Shown: positions 1 through 11,703 of the stretch, piece by piece | Position numbering within the stretch: the stretch's first letter is position 1 | Layout: every line of letters starts with the position of its first letter | Source: Pholiota molesta | Lineage: Eukaryota; Basidiomycota; Agaricomycetes; Agaricales; Strophariaceae | Direction of reading: 5' to 3' | NCBI GenBank assembly: GCA_014925825.1 | Contig: JACGCK010000142.1 | Location: 1-64,000, forward strand | Length of the DNA stretch: 64,000 nt | Program-made: the position numbers and the translations under genes | The notes under the pieces: generated by a model | Told to the model about the DNA's origin: nothing | Database searches by the model: none | What the model saw: the letters and a program-made list of their open reading frames with translations, nothing else

Positions 1-300
1 CATTAGGAGTCTCAGAACCGAGAGCCGAACCGTCTTCCAGAATGCCCGAACCGGAACCGGACTGAACCGGAACCGTCGGTCCGGTTCGGCCGGTTCCGGT
101 TCTCTGCGCCAGTTCGGAACCGAACTTCGGCATCCCTATTCGCCACCGTACATTGTGGATTGGCTCGCCTTCACTTGCGCCTTTCATTTGGCCTAAGTAT
201 GTCTGCTCCGTCTAGACTCTTCACTACGATCGCCTCTCACTTGAAAGCCGTCCATAGACGACTGCTCTTTCCCTCAAGTTTCCGAAACAGCGCAACTAGC
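1..300. repeat. Low-complexity AACCGG-rich inverted repeat
   Basis: Between about 40 and 125 the sequence repeats gaaccggaacc on one side and its complement ggttccggttc on the other, so this strand can fold on itself. No gene was recognised in the first 300 bases. Confidence 0.5.
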
Positions 301-2160
301 CCACATATTGCGCGTCATTGCGGGAGGCGCTGATGAGGACAGGCCTTCGTGTTTCCAGGCCGTTCATGGATCAGACGCACTCGTGAGAGAGGGGCGGAGG
401 GAGGATGTCTCCATAGACGTCAGGACGACTTTCGCTCTAGCAGTGCATCGATATAGGCCTACCATACGTTCAATTTTGGCGAGCTATGTACGTGGTACTT
501 TCCACCCTTTCCGCCTTCGTTTCCTCACTTACTCTTTCCGCAGCCGTCATCTACAGCCCTACCCCAACTCCAATACCCAGCGCAAGCGTCAGACTTCGAG
601 CGTCAAGCGTCAAATCATGCACGTATAGCGACTGACGAAGAACCCCGGTGACCTCACGTCGCCGGTTTCCGACGTGAATATTGCCACTGCGCCAGTGCGA
701 TTGTTTCAACAGTAAACGTATACTTCCACCTGTACGCTCCATGCGTCCATACCTGCGTCCACCCTCCTCGTACGAAGTGAACGCTCCGCGCCCTCCGACT
801 GCGATAGGCATCTGCACATCCCTCGCCAGGAAAGCCAACGCATTCTCATCCGTATCGCGCCGAAAATAAACCAGGTCATCATGTTGTTCAACGGGGACGG
901 CCTTCGCCGTTCTCGCTCTACGGCTTATCAAGGCTCGCTAGAGGCGGCTCTGGAACCCATGGCATTTCGGCCGAATCTCGCCCTCTTCCCCTTGCCCCGC
1001 CCTCTTGCTGTTTCCCCTCCTCCATCGTTTTTTCGTCGAATCTCAAGTTCCTGTGATGGAAAGAAACCGATTCTTTTGACATTGGCGTGGAGGATGCGAT
1101 TGAGAATCGATGCCCTGCGCGGTAACCTGAAGGAGGTCTTTCGTGGATCGCACCGTAGCTTCGGCGCCTCCACATGCGTGGTGCGAGGATGGCGGTGTTT
1201 GGTGCTGCATGGAGGGGAGAAGGGCAAGTGTTCTCCATGGATCAGTGGGCTTGAACGGCGGGGACGTGTGAGGGTTACGGAACTCCGAAGAAATCGAGGA
1301 ACTGTGAGGAACTGGCAGGAGTGTTGGAAGCGATGAGTCCAGTGGTACGGTTAGTAAAAATTCCTACTCAATGGTGTCCCGGGCAGCCGATATCCTCCAA
1401 GAGATATGTAGGCAATGGACCACGATGTCAATAGAAAAATCGAGTCTTACAGTTAAGGATATTCTGAGCTGGCATGTATTTCTGAAGGGCAGGTAGCCAT
1501 CGATATCGGTAGAGCAGAAGTGAATGCGGCATTTGGACAGTAATGAACTTTCATGCAGGTTAACGTGCGTTTTCCATAGGGGCCTCAATGAGTTGATGAT
1601 TGCGAGGAAGAAGTGGAGTATGACACGAAGAGCAAGTGCAGACGTGGCACGCGGAAGCAAAATGGACGCACCATGTTGGGCGATTGCGAGACTCGGTAGG
1701 TCGATGAGAAAAATTTATCAAAAGTTCGTTTCAATTTCAAACCGATATAAGAATTGAGTAACTATGACATTCGAGATCGAAATTTGATATACATAATCAC
1801 CCCGTTAAAAGAGTAGTAGGCGGTATATACAGAAGACTTCGATCGCGGAGCGATTGACGGACGACGAAAGGAAAAATTGGATAGATTTTTAGACAACGAA
1901 AATCACGTTGAGCACAAGATAAAGGATTCCGAAGAAGAAAAACATGTAGATCCGTTTCACGACGAAGGTCGCAAAATGGATAAACGCCATCTGACAATGG
2001 TGTTCACCCATGTTCCGGCCTCCTAACCATCATGAGGCAACATATTTGACGATAATTTCGAAACTCACCGTGCGCCGAATGCCTACCGTCAACAAGCGAG
2101 AAAACCGAGCAAAACCACCCAAGTCCACAAACCCGAACCCCCACTCACCGCCCCGCCCGC
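301..2160. other. No recognisable gene; possible short minus-strand coding pieces
   Basis: Several open frames overlap at 300-1340, on the minus strand at 551-931 and 918-1238 and on the plus strand at 881-1336. None shows a domain I recognise and no splice chain joins them convincingly. From about 1340 to 2160 the sequence is more AT-rich and I see no gene. Part of it could be the downstream flank of the gene that ends at 2163. Confidence 0.3.
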
Positions 2161-2162
2161 CC

Positions 2163-4091
2163 TCACTCCAACCGCACCCCGCCGCAACTCACGTACTCGC
2201 CGTGCCGCCCGCGGCTGCCCATCACCCACAGCTGCACCTCGCCGACGCGGTACGTCCCGAGCGCGATCGCGCGTGAGGGCGGGACCGGGGGCGGGGGTCT
2301 GTGGCGCGGGCGCGGTTCCTCCTCGTCCTTCGCCTCGTCCTCCTCCTCCTCCGGCTTCAGCGTCGTCTTCGTCTTGGCCTTGGCCTTCGCGTTCGTGTTC
2401 TCTGTCGGTGTGCAGGGAGGAGGAGCGTCGGGGGTGGATAAGGTGGTATGCGTAGGTGGGTGCGTGCCCTCCATGCCACCAGAAGGAGTCGTGCCGCCGT
2501 CGACCACCATCGCATCGCCAAGCGAAACGGACGCAGGCGGCGCGTCGACGTCAACACAGACCGCGTGCGGCGGCGGCGGCGGCGGCGGTACCCCAGCGCC
2601 GACCACCGACGGCGCTTCGTCCTCGGCCTCTAGCGCAGGGACCCTCACCCCCTGAGCGTGAGACACCGCTGCGGCAGGCCCACGCATATCGAGCAAGGCA
2701 CACGCGCTGGACGCGGCGAGGACGTCGGTGTACGCGAATGGCGCGCGGCGCGCGGGCCTGCGGTGGCTCGCGTTGAGGATCGTGCAGTGCAGCTAGACAT
2801 GAGACGGGGATGGATTAGAGAACAACGAGAAACGAATGAGCGGCCGTAGTGTAGTACCTTCAGCGGTCTGTGGTCAGTGATGTACCCTGCGTCTTTGAAA
2901 GCGCGGTGGATGAGTTCTGAAGCAGCAGACGACGAATATGACAATCAGACACGGGAAGGGGAGAAGGTAGGAGAGTAGGGCGTACCGGACACCTCGCGCA
3001 GCTTGCGCCTCTCGTCGTCTTCCTCCGCCCGCGCGACGTGCTTCGGGCCGACGAAGAGCACCCCCGCGCCGACCTTCTCGACGTGTTCCGATTCTGGTAC
3101 GGGCTCTGCATGGTTCCCGCTGGTACTCTGATCGTCTGCAGCTATGGGAGGAGCGCTGGCGTGGTGCGTAACGGCGTTGGCGTCGCTGGCATGATGCGGG
3201 ACAGCATTCGTATCGCTGCCAGGATGCGCAACGGCGTTCGTATTGCGCCGTGGCTTCGGCGCCGTGATCCGCGTAGTCTTCAGGACGTCCAAGACTTCGA
3301 GCGGGACTTGGACACCGCGTGAGCCGTCGAGGATGGCAGAGATCTGCGGCCGTAAGGAGCGGAGGAGGGCGAGGGCGGTGGTAACGGTGCGCGGTGGTTC
3401 AGCGGGCTCGGGGGGTGGAGACACGTCATGTTCGTGGTGTTCTGCAGGAATCTGTGAGGCGTCGTCGGAAGTAGAGCTGGTGCGCGGGGCGGTGGGAGTT
3501 GGCGTGGATGAGCTCGGGGCGGAGGGTCTCAGAGGTGCTGGGTCCTCGACGGTCTCTGCGGCGATTGGTACGTGCTCCTTTTGGAGAGCCATGACGCCGA
3601 GGGTCATATGTAGACGACGGGGGTCGATGACGATGGAGGAGTCTAGCCCGTCAACGATGGGTGACACCCTGAGCGGGCGTTTTCCTTTGATAGTCGAAGG
3701 CTGGGCTGCAGTGGGTGGATTATCCAACATGGATGTCGATGGTGTAGTGAACAGCGCGTTTTGGAAGGCGGAAACGCGGTCGCGCAGGTCGCCGTGGTTA
3801 TGCTATCGACTCGGTCAATGAGCGTTCGCTTCCACTGGACAGGAGAGCGTACCAAAGGAAGGGAAAGAACTATAGCAATCAGCATAGCACGGCTTATGGT
3901 AGAGGAACGAACGCACAATGTGTTGGGCGGTAGCGAGAGTCGGCAGGTCGTACGCCTCCTCGTCCGCGGCCTCCCCTCCCCTTCCAGCCTCCTCGCCTCG
4001 CTTCAAGAGCATCCTGAACATCCTCCCCCGACCCTCCTTGCCCGTTTCCTCTCCCTCGGCCACCGTTTCGGCTCCGCCTGGCAGGTTTCAT
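2163..4091 (-). CDS. ASCC1/AKAP7-like 2H phosphoesterase protein
   Basis: The spliced product has the two HxTx motifs of the 2H phosphoesterase superfamily in the AKAP7/ASCC1 setting: RLHMTLGVM in the main exon (2945-3802) and LHCTILN at the start of the last exon. It ends with GEVQLWVMGSRG, typical of this family. In metazoa ASCC1 joins the ASC-1 helicase complex in alkylation repair and transcription; the fungal role is inferred. Introns lie near 2940-3000 and 2795-2830, with others at 3803-3852 and 3870-3916. A 17-nt microexon (3853-3869) between the last two restores RPTHFLSLPL, the conserved first beta strand. The N-terminus is Arg/Gly rich (RGRGNGQGG). The start at 4091 (MKPARR) is chosen because the family usually begins with a short basic tail; in-frame Mets at 4148, 4157 and 4349 are alternatives. 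The frame is intact, unlike several neighbours. Confidence 0.85.
3853..3869 (-). other. 17-nt microexon of the ASCC1-like gene
   Basis: Exon 1 would hit a stop soon after RPTHCAFVPLP if read through. Splicing out 3870-3916 (gtgcgt...atag) and 3803-3852 (gtacgc...atag) leaves 17 nt. These turn the junction into RPTHFLSLPL followed by HNHGDLRDRV, matching the family pattern PTHFL.IPL. Both introns are canonical and short (47 and 50 nt). Confidence 0.8.
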
Positions 4092-4149
4092 CTCTCTTGC
4101 AGTCGTATTGGCACTTCCTGAGTCTTGAATCGATGTAGACGGGAGCATC

Positions 4150-4708
4150 GTAATCATACATCTGTTGAGAGTTCGGGGCGACGTGGCAGCGCTCTGGTGC
4201 AGACGTGTTATGGGCGTTGGTGTGAGTGTAGGAAGAGCAAGCATGTTCAATCTCAGCGCCGCCTCGCGCCCCGCCAAATTTGTTCCCACGAGCGTCGGGG
4301 CCGTGTTGTCATCTTTACCACCATCCTCCTCGTTATTTGGAGCGCACATACATATTCAGAGGTTCTGGCTAGCTTCAATCATGCATTATTACACACTCTA
4401 CATCCTCTACAAATGAGAATTTTATATTGGACAATTGCCTAAGTTATCGCCCTAAAAGACTCTTGATTTTGATCTGGGAGGCTGAATGATTGCTGAATGA
4501 GTCGGACGGAAAGCTGAAACAACCACTACGTATATGTACAGGTATTTAAAAATCTGCAGACAACGAGAAGAAAATGCAACCCATTATAGTTCCGTTCTTC
4601 TGGCAGTCGTATCGGCGCGTCCAGATTCGAAAGATCTCGGTACAAACGTTGTTCTCACGAGCGTCGACTGTCGAGCACCGGTATCTCTGGAACTGCTCTT
4701 TTGTTATT
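4150..4708. other. Intergenic, no gene seen
   Basis: This lies between the head of the ASCC1-like gene and the stop of the zinc-finger gene. Only short open frames are present. It should contain the promoter of the ASCC1-like gene, but no specific site stands out. Confidence 0.4.
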
Positions 4709-5188
4709 TCAAGGGCAATCTATCAGTTTAACTGACATTAGCAAACCGAAGTCGCGAGAGCAATCGAAACACCAGTTATGTTTTAATGAATTAAAAAGGT
4801 GCTGATTTAAAGCGGTGATGTCGATGAACTGGCGCTCGCACCCATCACAATATGGGTCACTATCGGTGGAGTCAGAGTCACCGAAGGTTCCATTTTTCGA
4901 TACACCATCGTCCGATACATCTAAATCATTTTCTGATTCATCAGCATTTGCATGTTTCGGAGAAGTTTTATGCTAGAGTGACAAGGAATTATTTATTCGC
5001 CTGGCTAATCGCGGGGAACCACTAAATCGACTCACCGATTCCAGGGCCGTGGACGATGCGAACGAGACTTCACATGCATCGCAGACGAAGGGATTCGCGA
5101 TATGATCCTTAGCTTGAGCATGCATCGTTAGACCTGCGACAGTCGCAAAGGTCATCGCGCAAGAGAGGCAGAAGTGGTCCATGGGCAT
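4709..5188 (-). CDS. C2H2-type zinc-finger protein (short)
   Basis: Exon 1 starts MPMDHFCLSC and holds a finger of the form C-x2-C-x12-H-x5-H, then the Cys pair of a second (CDACEVSF). After a 63-nt intron (4973-5035, gtgagt...ctag) the protein continues with an acidic linker (DESENDLDVSDD) and then YCDGCERQFIDITALNQHL and CFDCSRDFG. This arrangement is common in basidiomycete multi-finger C2H2 proteins of unknown target. The last finger is cut off: after CFDCSRDFG the frame runs into MSVKLIDCP and stops, without its His pair. Either a further exon was missed or the gene is 3'-truncated. The start Met is internal to a longer open frame in another phase, so upstream exons are possible. Confidence 0.7.
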
Positions 5189-5189
5189 T

Positions 5190-5725
5190 TCTTCGCTTCA
5201 GTGGGTGGTTTGGAAGGAGTGTTCGATAAGGTTTTTATGGGGCCGTCCTTTTTATACTTGCAGGAATCTTCTTTTCCCACCGCTGTCACCTGGAAAAAAA
5301 CATGATATTTGAAGCCGAGGTGCACGTTTTGAGTCGAACTATAATCAGATTTTCTTAAATGAACCCAATGTGGCGACGGCCCTTGATACATTAGAAAACA
5401 TCCTAAGGCCTGAGGAATGGGGGCTTATTTACTATAGTCGCAGCAATGTTGAAGCAGTCATAACGCATATTGTCAGAGGTCAAGCAGATAACACGGCAAA
5501 AATCTTTCTTTTGTTATGTCAATTGTTCAGGAGGAACTCTGGGGATTATAAATATGGCGCACAGGTGACTTAAAAGAGAGAAACGTGTCGCTAGCGATAC
5601 AGCCGCAGTCGCGGAAAGAATTTGCAAAAGAATACTTCTTTACGTTTCAAGGAATTTTAACAAGATTCCAGCAAGAATCTGTACTCTGTACAAAAAACAA
5701 CATATAGCGTGGCCGCTACATGGAA
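5190..5725. other. Intergenic, no gene seen
   Basis: AT-rich sequence between the zinc-finger gene start and the 3' end of the dehydrogenase gene. A minus-strand open stretch at 5152-5391 overlaps the start of the zinc-finger gene and could be an extra 5' exon, but I cannot join it confidently. Confidence 0.35.
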
Positions 5726-6956
5726 TCACCACGGATGTCTCTTCCCCTCGACATTGACGAACTGACCTCCTTCCTTCTCGCGTGTCGATTCCCGGATAAT
5801 ATCCACAACGAGACTTGCGGCGACATGCGGCGGGCGAGTGAGCGTCTCTAGCTGTGCGGACAACGTTCCAGTCGGTTCCTTTGCAGCGCTTCGTTTTGCT
5901 ATTTGTTATATATCATTCAAAGGAAGATGCGAAGCGCATTAGGCACCATGAAGTAGGTAAATCGGTAAGTGTGACGCACCCAAATCGGTATGGACTCCAC
6001 CAGGACATATTGGGAAGCATACTACCAACACGCACATGCGAACACAATCATCAATAATCCATCCACAAGCGCCACACGAATGCGAACTACGTACCGAGCC
6101 ACTCGTTTTCGAAGTGGATCTTGCGCGCGACCCAGTTCAAGGGCGCTTTGCTGAGGCCGTAGGGACCGACGTCGAGAGGGGAGAACGGAATCAGCTCCAT
6201 GCTGCCAACAGCGGAGCTGATGGGGATGAAGCGTGGAAGGGACTGGCTTTGAGCAATGTGTAGAACGTTTCGAAGAGGACGATGGGCCCGAGCACGTTTA
6301 CCTGTAGGACGGAGGTAGGAGCAAAAAAGTTAATTGATGTGAAGGAAACTGTCAGAAGTTGGGAAGTCTCGTGTATGAATGACGCGCGTACCGAGAAGTG
6401 TTCCGAGTACTCGTGAATGGGAACATCGTGTATCTTTGCAATACAATTGGAGATTGCTAATCGTCACGATTCAACAGAATTTAATCAGCATCAATAGTGC
6501 ACTCCACCGATGGCCACCACGCACCAGCATTGGCAATAATAGTATCCACACGGCCATACTTTGAACCTATTGCCTTTGCCAATAATTGTTTCCTTCTTTA
6601 TCCCCAGAGACGTACTTGACGACTTCGACTCTCCCGGGGTGCTTCGCAGCCACTTCTTTCAATTTGGAAGCGCCGGAATCTGAAGGATCGCGCGCGCCGG
6701 CATAGATAATGGAATGTGGGTCTTTGGACGCGACATCATTGACGAGGGACAGACCTGCACCGATTGGAAATGTTACACGAAATGTAAAGCGTAGTATGAA
6801 GAAGGATATTACCCAGGCCACGAGTCGCGCCGGTGATGAGGTAGATAGTACGGCAGATCCAGGCATTGTGTTAGTAGTAGTATGCGCCTGTCGAACAGAG
6901 TGACTGGGATAGTTAGAGAGCCAACTTACCGCTGAGGTACCAGGTTTTATGCTCAT
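5726..6956 (-). CDS. Short-chain dehydrogenase/reductase (classical SDR)
   Basis: The product has the SDR signatures in order: the Rossmann Gly motif TGATRGLG, an NAA in place of NAG after IIA, VNVLGPIVLFET, the catalytic serine in PISSAVGS, the catalytic YxxxK as YGLSK, PGGVHTDL, and the C-terminal pattern GGQFVNVEGKRHPW. It is therefore an NAD(P)-dependent oxidoreductase; its substrate cannot be told. Introns fit gtgcgt...gattag after ANA, gtacgc...ctacag before VNVLG, gtacgt...ggtag after ENEWL, and gtgcgt...aatag after HTDL. The acceptor of the first intron, just before the Gly motif, is unclear. Two single-base losses break the frame: near 6573-6579 (an extra T would give NLLAKAIG) and in the GGG run at 6239-6241. 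Start chosen at MSIKPGTSA; an in-frame Met lies 15 nt upstream. Confidence 0.75.
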
Positions 6957-6971
6957 CGTGGTTCGTTCCAA

Positions 6972-7951
6972 TGAGACTCCTTCCTACGGAGAATAATAAT
7001 CAAATTTGGGAAAACGTTCAACGTTACTAAGCGCTGAGCAATCACAGGGGCGTTTGACAGAAGATTTGTAGAAAATATCTCTGTTTCATGTGTATTTTTG
7101 TGCGAATACCTCAGAACGCCTCCTACGTATGCAATGCGGCATATAGTTGAGCGCATGGATGACGAATATTGCTGAAAAACAGTAATCCAGTTCGGAATGC
7201 CTAGCGCACTGAATCGTGTACCCTTCTTTGTTATAGCATTTTCGAAGTCCATAACATGCTGAAGTAAATGACCACCACCACCCCCACAGCGGAGGCCGTC
7301 CATGTGCACGTCGAGCGTTCCGCGGCACAGGTCGGTGCGTGCGGCGCTGACGCTGACGATGGCGCTGGAGAAGCAAGGAACATTATGTTGTTCGGGTATG
7401 CTCTAATTGACCTATGGAATCCTTCCACCAGCGCAATCACACCAAAACGTCGCGTAGTAAGATTATAAGATTGAACAGAATCATGAATAGCATTACCATT
7501 ACCGCATCACCCAACGTAAAAACAAAAAAACTAAGGCACCAACGCAGACAGGAACGCGTCGACGGCAAAACACACACGAAAAAGAGAGAGACAGGAAAAT
7601 GTATAGCGAGGGAAAAATAAACAATTGAAAGAGAGAGTAGAGGATTATGCAGAGCCATACTACGAATGCGCTACGAGGCGAAGGGCATAGAGGAAGGGGG
7701 AATGGGGGGTAATAAAGAGGGCCTGGCGCCCAGGATACCAATAGCAACAAGAACGGGATCGATGGCGGGGTGGATGATATGATAGAGTATTTCTGACAAA
7801 GCGATAATGTGCGGTGAAGACAACGACAACGACGACGACGAGGGTAGGGTAGGCGCGAAGCATGCGTGTGATGACGACGCAAAAGCAGACGAGGGCGCAA
7901 CTAAGAGAAAAAAACGGAATATGGGCGTACATACTTTTGTCGCGCGCGCCC
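6972..7951. other. Intergenic, no gene seen
   Basis: Holds the upstream side of the dehydrogenase gene and the downstream side of the FHA gene. Open frames here are short and compositionally biased. No RNA gene or repeat was recognised. Confidence 0.35.
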
Positions 7952-10900
7952 TTAATCGGCGGGCCGGATCTTCCAAATGACCGCCGCAGCGGCGATGCTC
8001 AGCACGACGACGCCAAACGCCGCCTGCATATTCAGCATTGGCGGCCCTAGATGTGGCTGGCCCCGCGCCTTGCCCTTCAGCTCCTCCTCCCCACCCTCCG
8101 CGACCGGACGGCTGTCCACGAGCGCGCCCTGTATCCGCAACGCAACCCACGCACGGAGACGCACGAAGAGCACATGGAGCACAGAGATGGAAAAGGCGAC
8201 GGCAGCAAACGAAAACGAGAGGATTAGCAACAGCGTCCAGAGGGAGAGCCCGAGGAGAGGGAGACTTGCCGCTTCAGGGGTCGCGTCCAGGGGGGACTGC
8301 GCGTGCGAGTTCGCGCGCGTCTCTGGCGCTGTAAGTACGCCCGCGTTCATTGTGCTGCCGCGTGTGTTGTATCCATGTCTGGGCCGCTGTCGTCGCCGCC
8401 CTTTGAGGTCCCAGAGAACTTGTAGACCGAGCTCTCGGGCGTGGCGAGCGCGCCCGCGCCCGACACCGCCGTCGCCGTGGCGAGGCCCAGCGCCCGCCCG
8501 ATACTGTGCTTCCCATGGTCTTCATCCGCATCCTCGCCCTCGCTCTCCTCCTCGCTCCTTGCGCCGCGCGAGCTCCCGGGCGCGACCCGCTCGACCGCCT
8601 TCTGCGCCTCCGGTACCGCGCGCTGTCGCTGCTCTGGCTCCGCGGCTCGGCGGCGTCACCAGCCCGCCGCGCCGGCTGTGCTTCAGCGCGTCCCCATTCG
8701 CGCCCCACAGGTCGCCATCCCCGCCATGGTGCACGCCGCCACGGTCTGCAGGTGCGCGTGGTACGCGGCGACGTGCGCCTCGAGCCGCCCGCCCTGCTCG
8801 CGCACCGCGTCCCGCACGCGCTCCTGCGCCGCGAGCAGACCCGCGACCGCGCCGTGCGCGCCGTCCGCCTTCGCCAGCCCCGCATCGAGCCGCGCGAGGC
8901 CCGCGTCCAGCCGGGTGAGCCCGCCGTCGAGCCGCGCCGCGCGCGCGTCCCAGTCTCCTTCGCGCGCGCGAGTGAGGTGCGCTCGCGCGCCCAGTCGGCC
9001 TGCAGCGTGCTCCACTGCCCCGCGATGCTGCGCGTCCACGCACTGAGCGCGCTCGGCGTGGCGTCTGTAGGGCCGGCTGCGGCGTCCGTGGCGTCTTCCG
9101 CGCTGGGTCCTTCCACATCTGTGGGTGTCGGCTCAGATTGGGAAGCACGTCAGCGTCGAGAGGGGTAGTGGCGTCGGCCGCCTGGTCATTTGCGTCCGCG
9201 GTGGTCGATGTTGGTGCCGGTAGCGAAGAGGACGCGGTGGTCGCGAGTAGGCCCTCCAGACTGCGCACCTTCTCCTCGAGCTCCCGGATCGTGAACTGCG
9301 CGCTCGCGTGCTGCTTCTCCAGCGTCGTCGTCAGCGCGAGCACCGCGCCCACCTGCGCCGCCAGGCGCTCGACCTGCGCGTGCACGTCCTCCGTGGGCGC
9401 CTCGGTGGCCTGCTGGTCGTGGCGGTGTTGATTGTTGCGGTGGAGGTGGTCGTGGCGGCGGTCATCGCAGGCGGCGCGCCCTTGATATCGCCAGCCGCAC
9501 CAGCCGCAGCCGTCCCAGACAGCGGGCTACCCCCCGTCCGCCGCTCCCTGCGCTCCGCACCAAGACCCATTCCCAGGCCCAGGAGCGACGGCTCCGGCGT
9601 GCGCGGGGCCCACGCCCAGGTCCTCCGCGCGCCGCCGCTCCTGCTCCTCAATCTCCTGCTGCGTCTCCTCATCGTCCTCGCCCTCGTCCTCGGGCGCCCA
9701 TCCTCGCCGCGCTCCGGCGCATCGTGCTCGAACGCCGACTGCTCCTCGGGCTCGGGCGCCGGTAAGGGCGGGCGGAAGCGGTCTTCACTGTCCACTGGCC
9801 TGTGCGCGTCCGCGCGCCATCATCGTCGCGCTCGTGCTCCCTTGCGCGCCGCTCCTCCTCCGCCATCTCCTCCTCGTCCTCCTCGTCCACGCGCGCGAGT
9901 TCGTGCGCCATCACCGTCCCCACGCTCCTTCGGTCATCCTCGTCGTCGTCCTCCATATCCTCATCGTCCTCCCCATCCTCCTCCTCCACATCATGCGGGC
10001 GCGCGAGCAGCTCCAGCTCGTCCGGGTCGTACCGCAGCCCCTCCAGCTCCGCGTCCTCGCGCTCTTTCCGCGCCGGTCGTGGGGTGCGCTCGGCGTCGCC
10101 GGCGGGGCGCCGCCCCTCGACGAGGTTGCGGAGCACGCCGACCTCGCGCTTGATCACTTCCTGCTCCTGGAGCACGCCCTCCAGTGCGCGCACCCGTCGA
10201 GGTGCACGGCGAGGCTCGTCTGCGTCTCCGCGAGCTGCGCCTGCAGCTCCGCGACGAGGGAGGCGTTGAGCGGAGCGAGTGCATCGGTGGGTGGGAGATG
10301 CCGTTGATTGTAGGTGCGGCGGTGGATGACGTGGCAGCGGCGGCGGCCTCGCTGGGCGGGGTGAGGAGTCGAGGTGGAAGGACGCCTGGTGGGGCGGTAC
10401 AGGTCCAGCAGGAGGTGGTTGGGGGCAGGGGGTTGCGTCTCGCTGGGGGACGCACTGACGGCAGATGCGAGGGGAAGTTCGGCAGATTCGCAGGCTACAA
10501 AGAATAAAGTCAGCATACACGCAGAAACCGAATGGGTGCATATATGCGCCCCAAAAAAAAGAAACACTCACCCCTCGGCCTCCAAGTACACCCTCCACCT
10601 CGCCCATGATACCCTGCAGACCGCCCAGCTCCGCGCCCGTCTCGCGGCTCTTCTGCACCTCGCCCTGCAGCCGGCTCAGGATGACGTCGAAGCTGAGGCC
10701 CGTGCCGCTCTTCCCTGGGGCGCGCGCGAGCGACGGGGGGCCGCCCATGCTCCGAGGCCCGCATGCGCGATCTGGGTGCGGCGCGGGCCCGTGGCGCCCC
10801 CGCCGTTGAACGGGAAGTTCCCGCCCGACCGTTCTGGCCCCCGGCGAGGGCGGACGGCGACTGGCCAGGCGCGGACCCGATACCCAGGCCGTCCGGCCGC

Positions 10901-11703
10901 TGGCCTGGGTGCAGGTACGGCGGGTGGTGCGGCTGGGCGTTGGAGGCCCCCCTGGATGTGGAGCTGCTGCTGCTGTTGGTGGAGCTGCTGTTGCTGTTGC
11001 TGCTGGGCGGCGGCCTGGTGCTGCTCTGCGCGCGCGGCGACCGCGGCGTCCTGCTCGGAGAAGACGCATACGACGCGGGCGGCGACTTTGTGGTGGATGA
11101 TGGTTTTGTTGTCTTCGCCGACGATATCAATACCGAATTCCTGCACAAGTGAAGTCAGCGGAAATGGATGTGAGAGGGAGGGAATGTGGCGTACGACGAT
11201 GTCGTCGCTTTTGAGTTCGAAGGGATCGCTCTCGTGGGCCTCGCTGCTGAGTCGTTCGCCGTTGATGAACGTTCCGTTACTGCTTTTCACGTCCTTGATG
11301 AAAATCTGGGGCAGTGTGTCAGCAATGGCACCCGCCCATACAGTGCAGGCGACGGACCTTTCCTCCTTCTTCCCATACCTCCGCATGCTGCCTACTGAGG
11401 ACCTTGGAGTCGAAGAAGCCGTTCCGCTCGCCCGGGCTGTTTTTGAGCTCGTCTGCCGCCCGATCTTGGTGTGCTGTGAAGTGAGGGCGATGTGCTTTGG
11501 GGTCCATGTGTCGTTGAGCGGATAGAGGTAAGGGCGGGGAAGAGGGCGTTGTGGACGGGGCTGGAGGGGAAGGGCGGTGCGATGGGCATGGTGCTGAAAG
11601 GAGGCGGTATGGAAGCGGAACCGATTGCGGGGCAGGAGCGACGGGCGAGAGGCGCTGTGGGCTGAGGGTCGTGTGGGAGTCGTGTGGGGGCCTGTGTCGT
11701 CAC
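7952..11703 (-). CDS. FHA-coiled-coil-tail-anchor protein (SLMAP/Far9-Far10/VPS64-like)
   Basis: The N-terminus is an FHA domain: LYPLNDTW, KIGRQT, NGFFDSKVLSRQHAEVW, DVKSSNGTFING and FGIDIVGEDNKTIIHHKV, with the Arg, Ser-Arg-x-His and Asn residues expected for phosphothreonine binding. A Gln-rich stretch, acidic segments and coiled coils follow (LQGEVQKSRETG, LVAELQAQLAETQ, RELEEKVRSLEGLL). The last exon (7952-8350) encodes two hydrophobic segments close to the C-terminus. This order is that of SLMAP, yeast Far9/Far10/Vps64 and Sordaria PRO45, membrane-anchored subunits of the STRIPAK complex. Introns sit at about 11310-11360, 11145-11190 and 10500-10570. The frame breaks repeatedly: twice in the FHA exon (near 11530 and 11435) and several times in the GC-rich coiled-coil part. 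The two FHA breaks are each one base short of the duplicate at 25.6 kb, so they are recent or artefactual. Confidence 0.75.

Noticed and set aside
308..360. CTGATGAG at the left end as a second hammerhead
   Set aside because: No GAAA at the right distance and no paired stems.
8441..9168. Plus-strand 200-codon frames in the coiled-coil region
   Set aside because: They are antisense to heptad-rich minus-strand coding sequence and Arg/Ala/Pro-biased.
9669..11069. 466-codon minus-strand open frame as a gene of its own
   Set aside because: It covers introns and mixes real FHA-protein segments with shifted ones; high GC keeps it open. Only parts belong to the FHA gene.
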